NCBI RefSeq assembly: GCF_030269925.1
Contig: NC_085127.1
Coordinates: 3,913,501-3,977,500 of the forward strand
Reading direction: 5' to 3'
Length of the DNA stretch: 64,000 nucleotides
Source of the DNA: Bombyx mori
Taxonomy: Eukaryota; Arthropoda; Insecta; Lepidoptera; Bombycidae
Part shown: positions 60,267-64,000 of the stretch, one piece after another
Layout: each line of letters begins with the position of its first letter
How positions within the stretch are numbered: the stretch's first letter is position 1
The notes under the pieces: model-generated
Databases searched by the model: none
What the model was told of the DNA's origin: nothing
Seen by the model: only the letters and a program-made list of their open reading frames with translations
Program-made: the position numbers and the translations under genes

Positions 60267-60899
60267 TTTGTAGGTTTGTTATAAGCGATCACGAGAACAA
60301 GTTAGTCGGCAAAAGTAAGACGGAAAGGCACAGGATGTTACGACATAGAAAAATCAGTATGAAAACATGGACGGCCCAAACCCTATTCAGGCTTATTTTA
60401 AAAAGCCCAGATTTAAGGAGTCGATTGTCGATCTTTCACTATACATTTGCACATGGAGAACGAGACTCCGAAACATTTACCTTACCGATCTCCTCTCAAA
60501 TTCCCTAGCAGAACAAAAAACTACGAAAAAAAATCACAGTAAAAATCCAACAAAAGACATTCCTGCGCTCGATCAAGCGGACAAGGAAAACGCGTGGTAA
60601 ATAAATGATATGGATGGCCCGAAATATGAGGCCATAAATCCTCTTATAAAGTGTCTAACTGCATCCACTGAAGCTCTGATGCGAGCACGTGAATGCTTGA
60701 ATTAAGGCGTGACATAGCAATATGCATTCTTGAGTTTCGATGAATTTATTTTACAATACTTTTATGATATTCTCTTCTCGATATCGGTTATAGGAAATTT
60801 TAACAGATCAAATTCTAAGCGCGTATACTAAAAGCCGATGAAAAGTAAATTGTTTTTTTTTAATACCAGCATTTTTAGTTGAATTACTTAATAATAATA

Positions 60900-60929
60900 G
60901 TTGCCCGTTAATAGCAATTAACGGGCAAC
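60900..60929. repeat. Perfect 13 bp hairpin
   Basis: GTTGCCCGTTAAT, loop AGCA, and the exact inverse complement. No family recognised; could be a hairpin end of an old element. Confidence 0.6.
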
Positions 60930-61080
60930 AATAAAAGAAAATACAGTCTTTAAATCATATTATACTTTAAATTAATTAGAGATGGGAAACAAAACCAATA
61001 GTGTAAGTAAAAGAAATCGCTAATAAGAAAATACAATGATAATAAGTGGAACGTGGTCACAAAGAAGATTTTTTCACAAT

Positions 61081-61195
61081 ATACATTTTTTACTTATTTA
61101 TTTATTTATTTATTACACTTCATGTAAAATTTACATTGGCGGACTTAATGCCTAAGGCATTCTCTACCAGTCAACCAAAGGTAGTGCAGAGTAAA
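61081..61195. repeat. Lepidopteran repeat tail
   Basis: (TATT)n, then ggcggacttaatgcctaagg cattctctaccagtcaacca, a tail shared by many lepidopteran retroposons. Confidence 0.5.
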
Positions 61196-61245
61196 TAGTG
61201 GTAGGTGCAATGAAATTTATATTAGGTAACGAATACATACAAAAA

Positions 61246-61345
61246 AAGTATATCTACATATATACAAAATCACATATACTTATACATACATACATACATA
61301 CATACATATACATATACATACATACATACATACATATAATAGTTT
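61246..61345. repeat. (ATAC)n microsatellite
   Basis: Runs of catacatacata broken by catatacatata. Confidence 0.85.
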
Positions 61346-61349
61346 ATAC

Positions 61350-62510
61350 AGTATTAATATTTATCTATTATTATCTATTATGAAAAACTTATCTATTAAT
61401 TTTAAAAGAAACATGATTGTGTATTAAGATCACACAAAACCAAAGTTAGTCACGCCGCTACAGGACATTTTTCAGACTGTAAATACCATGAGTTTGGTTG
61501 CGGCGTAAACAAAAAAAAACATTTTTTACATTTTCAATATTTCCTGAATGAACTTAATGAACCAAAATTCCAATAAATACTGGAAACTCTCAACAATCAC
61601 TTTTGTACAACACCAAATGTTTGCGCGCGATCGCTTCGCCGTTTTAATAATCCATTCAAAAACCGAATCCATTTCACATGAAAACTACGGGCCAATTTTA
61701 AGTAGATAATATTTTAATCCGGCTTCATATATCGGTGACCGGGCTTTCAGACGGGCGCATATATTGCGGCCCGGGTGAAAAATCGAGTCGGTGGGAAAAC
61801 TCGCGGAGCCCGGCGGATATATGATCGTGAATTTAACAGGTAACTCGAACGTTTACCGTGAACTAAATCATGGTCTGTCATCTTGATGCTTGTGTCACAC
61901 TGTTTAAAATTATTTAATATGTTAAGTAGTTCAAACTTTAAAGATTTTATAAATGCTTTTGGATAACAGAGTGCGCATAGCAAAGGATCATAAAAAATAT
62001 TTGGTTATTTTGAATTTTGTTTCAAAGCCCACATCCTAGTAACGGCTTGTTTGGCTTCTTCATTATTGTCCTTCTTAATTATAGAAGCTATTGTAGGAAA
62101 CTTAAGCTTTTTATGCGTGATTTAATCTGTTGCTTTGATTCTAATTGTGATAGACAAGATATATATGTTGTAACTTACGATAGATTCTAATCGTGAGTGG
62201 TAAACATTATTTATTGACAACAACAATGCAGGGGCAAAACCCGATAGCCGCTGTCTGCCTTTTCAAACCTAGTCTGTAGCAAGATATACAGCGCTATGGC
62301 GGCCGAGAATTTTACATTTTACACTTCGGACCAGTGCAATTGTTTCCAATAATAGCGAAGCCACGATAATGAGCACTTGCACGCTAAAATTCCTAGAGAA
62401 ATTTCCCACGATGTTTAAGGTATAAAAAGAATGGACTAGAAATTCCAAGCAGTGAGGGTATTTTGTTTCGTGTTAATGCAATGCAATATATTCACAAGAG
62501 CGTATTTTTT
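61350..62510. other. No gene seen
   Basis: No coding exon recognised. GC-richer patches at 61,735-61,815 and 62,230-62,310 carry no clear feature. Confidence 0.45.
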
Positions 62511-62514
62511 TTAT

Positions 62515-63043
62515 TTATTTTTTTATTGCTTAGGTGGGTGGACGGCCGACCGAGAGGGCTGGTGGTCGTGGCGCCGACGACCGCCGGTCCGGCGTCCCGA
62601 GGGGGAGGGTGATGGGAGAGATGTGCTCCGCACTAAACGCTTTACTTTCCCCCCTTTGCCTCTTCATGAGTTCTGTCTCATGCGAGGTTTGGACGTTGGT
62701 TGTTGAGCGACAGGAGGTTTTAGTCAGTTCGACTCTGACATGCTCCGCCCTCTACCCCCAGTGGAGGGCGGAAGTCCGGCGATTTCCTCCTGACCAAATG
62801 AAAAAAAAAAAGGTGGGTGGACGAGCTCACAGCCCACCTGGTGTTAAGTGGTTACTGGAGCCCATAGACATCCACAACGTAAATGCGCCACCCACCTTGA
62901 GATATAAGTTCTAAGGTCTCAAGTATAGTTACAACGGCTGCCCCACCCTTGAAACCGAAACGCATTACTGCTTCACGGCAGAAATAGGCAGGGTGGTGGT
63001 ACCCACCCGCGCGGTCTCACAAGAGGTCCTACCGCCAGTAAAA
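62515..63043 (-). mobile_element. Bm1 SINE split by an R1-type LINE insertion
   Basis: tttattgcttaggtgggtgg at 62,522-62,541 and the rest of the Bm1 3' half at 62,811-63,043. The two parts join cleanly once the insert and one copy of its 12 bp target duplication are removed. Confidence 0.88.
62544..62810 (+). mobile_element. R1-clade LINE 3' end, 267 bp
   Basis: Inverse of 49,193-49,445 (ggtggtcgtggcgccgacga ... gcgatttcctcctgaccaaa) plus a short poly(A). Flanked by a perfect duplication AGGTGGGTGGAC (62,532-62,543 and 62,811-62,822). Confidence 0.9.
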
Positions 63044-63528
63044 AACCAGTATTCTCAATAAAAATTCTCTGCATCAAATAAAGTCATTCCCGGTATGAAA
63101 TAAGTAAGTAATATGGCCGTAACAAAGCATAAACCAATAATATACTTGTTTGAATTCAAAATAAAATTTTAGTTTCTACTAAATGACCCCTTTACATTTT
63201 TAAAACATTACCAAATTTAGTCTTACAAAATATTATCAAAATAATATTCGCTACTCAGACGAACATTTCGTATTCAACGGCGAAATTATGAAAGGACGCC
63301 AGTGCATTACTGAAATGTTTCAGTATAATATTTGAAAAGTTTCTTCAACAAAAATTCTTTGTTTCGTAAAGTTGTTGATTTTATTATTATTATTATTTTT
63401 TCGTAGAAGATCTGGCAAGATCACGCTGCACCATACTAAATGTTTTAGCGGAGGTCAGATGTAAAAACTTGAATGTTATGTGCTTCCAACTTTGAGATAT
63501 GAAGGTCGAAGTCCCAATTGAGTTAGAT

Positions 63529-63783
63529 CAGGGGTTCCCAAACTTATTTTGTCTACTGCTCACTTTAAGAATAAATTATTTCTTAGCACCCCATGTTTTT
63601 GCATACTTAAAAACCACTATAGTGAGAGCAAGTCGGTGTCTAAGAGTCCCCCTAGATGAAATTACAAATCGCCTCCCAAGCCTCTACACAACGCCCCCAT
63701 CTTTTTCTGGGTCTCTTACCGCCCCCCCCTTTAAGCCTGCAGCGCCCACAAGGGGGCGTTATTGCCCACTTTGGGAAAGACTG
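63529..63783. mobile_element. hAT-type MITE
   Basis: 255 bp with terminal inverted repeats CAGGGGTTCCCAAA and, in inverse, CAGTCTTTCCCAAA, flanked by a perfect 8 bp duplication AGTTAGAT (63,521-63,528 and 63,784-63,791). Both features are diagnostic of the hAT superfamily. No transposase. Confidence 0.88.
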
Positions 63784-64000
63784 AGTTAGATAGATAATAA
63801 ATATTTTACACGTGCCGGTTCAAATCATGCGATATGCAATCAATGGTTTATTTCAAAGTAATATATACGATAAGTTTTATTACATGATCCTATTATACTG
63901 TCATGAATGTCGTTCAACATAATAATATGTTAGCCGCAACATTTGAACTCCGACAAAATCACATCATTGATGCAAGTGCACGCGGATTATTTTCCATGGA

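Noticed and set aside
60242..60600. Two overlapping small plus-strand frames
   Set aside because: They begin inside a Helitron end and show no recognisable protein family.
61246..61345. Tandem repeats as a possible CRISPR-like array
   Set aside because: Simple (ATAC)n microsatellite in a eukaryotic genome; no spacers.

Overview
This is a 64 kb piece of a lepidopteran nuclear genome, almost certainly silkworm (Bombyx mori or the near-identical B. mandarina). It is AT-rich, carries about 20 copies or fragments of the Bombyx SINE Bm1, and holds many lepidopteran LINE, Helitron and MITE remnants. Nothing in it looks bacterial, viral or organellar.

The one host gene I can support is on the minus strand, from 55,981 down to 27,115. 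It is a furin-type proprotein convertase with a long Cys-rich region, a transmembrane segment and a cytoplasmic tail, most like insect Furin 2. I could place 13 coding exons with matching splice phases at all 12 junctions, giving 1,249 residues. The extreme N terminus (signal peptide and first part of the prodomain) was not found and probably lies beyond the right edge. The order is: prodomain (55.9 and 38.7 kb), Asp/His/Asn/Ser catalytic domain (38.1-36.0 kb), P domain and first Cys-rich repeats (one 1.8 kb exon, 36.8-35.0 kb), further Cys-rich exons (34.9-29.9 kb), membrane span (29.1 kb), cytosolic tail and stop (27.3-27.1 kb). The 17 kb intron between the first two visible exons is filled with transposons.

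Left part (1-21.7 kb): no host gene seen. It holds a structurally complete Jockey-clade LINE at about 8.4-13.5 kb (intact gag-like ORF1, intact endonuclease/reverse transcriptase ORF2, poly(A) tail, apparent target-site duplication), several Bm1 SINEs, short Helitrons, a tRNA-type SINE, and two copies of an unclassified repeat. From 21.8 to 25.5 kb there is a stretch with almost no recognisable transposon; it lies downstream of the convertase stop codon.

Right part (39-64 kb): intron 1 and the region upstream of the first visible exon. It has a 5'-truncated R1-clade LINE (49.2-50.9 kb) with a 13 bp target duplication, a short copy of the same LINE inside a Bm1 SINE (62.5 kb), three related non-autonomous Helitrons with a perfect terminal palindrome, one Helitron nested in another with an empty site visible elsewhere in the window, two MITE families, and a hAT-type MITE with an 8 bp target duplication (63.5 kb).

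I found no convincing undescribed system. The most useful leads are the same-frame ORF1/ORF2 junction of the intact LINE, the nested Helitron with its empty site, a long foldback beside a splice donor of the convertase, and the convertase tail with several sorting-type motifs. All family assignments come from reading sequence by eye; no alignment or search was run.
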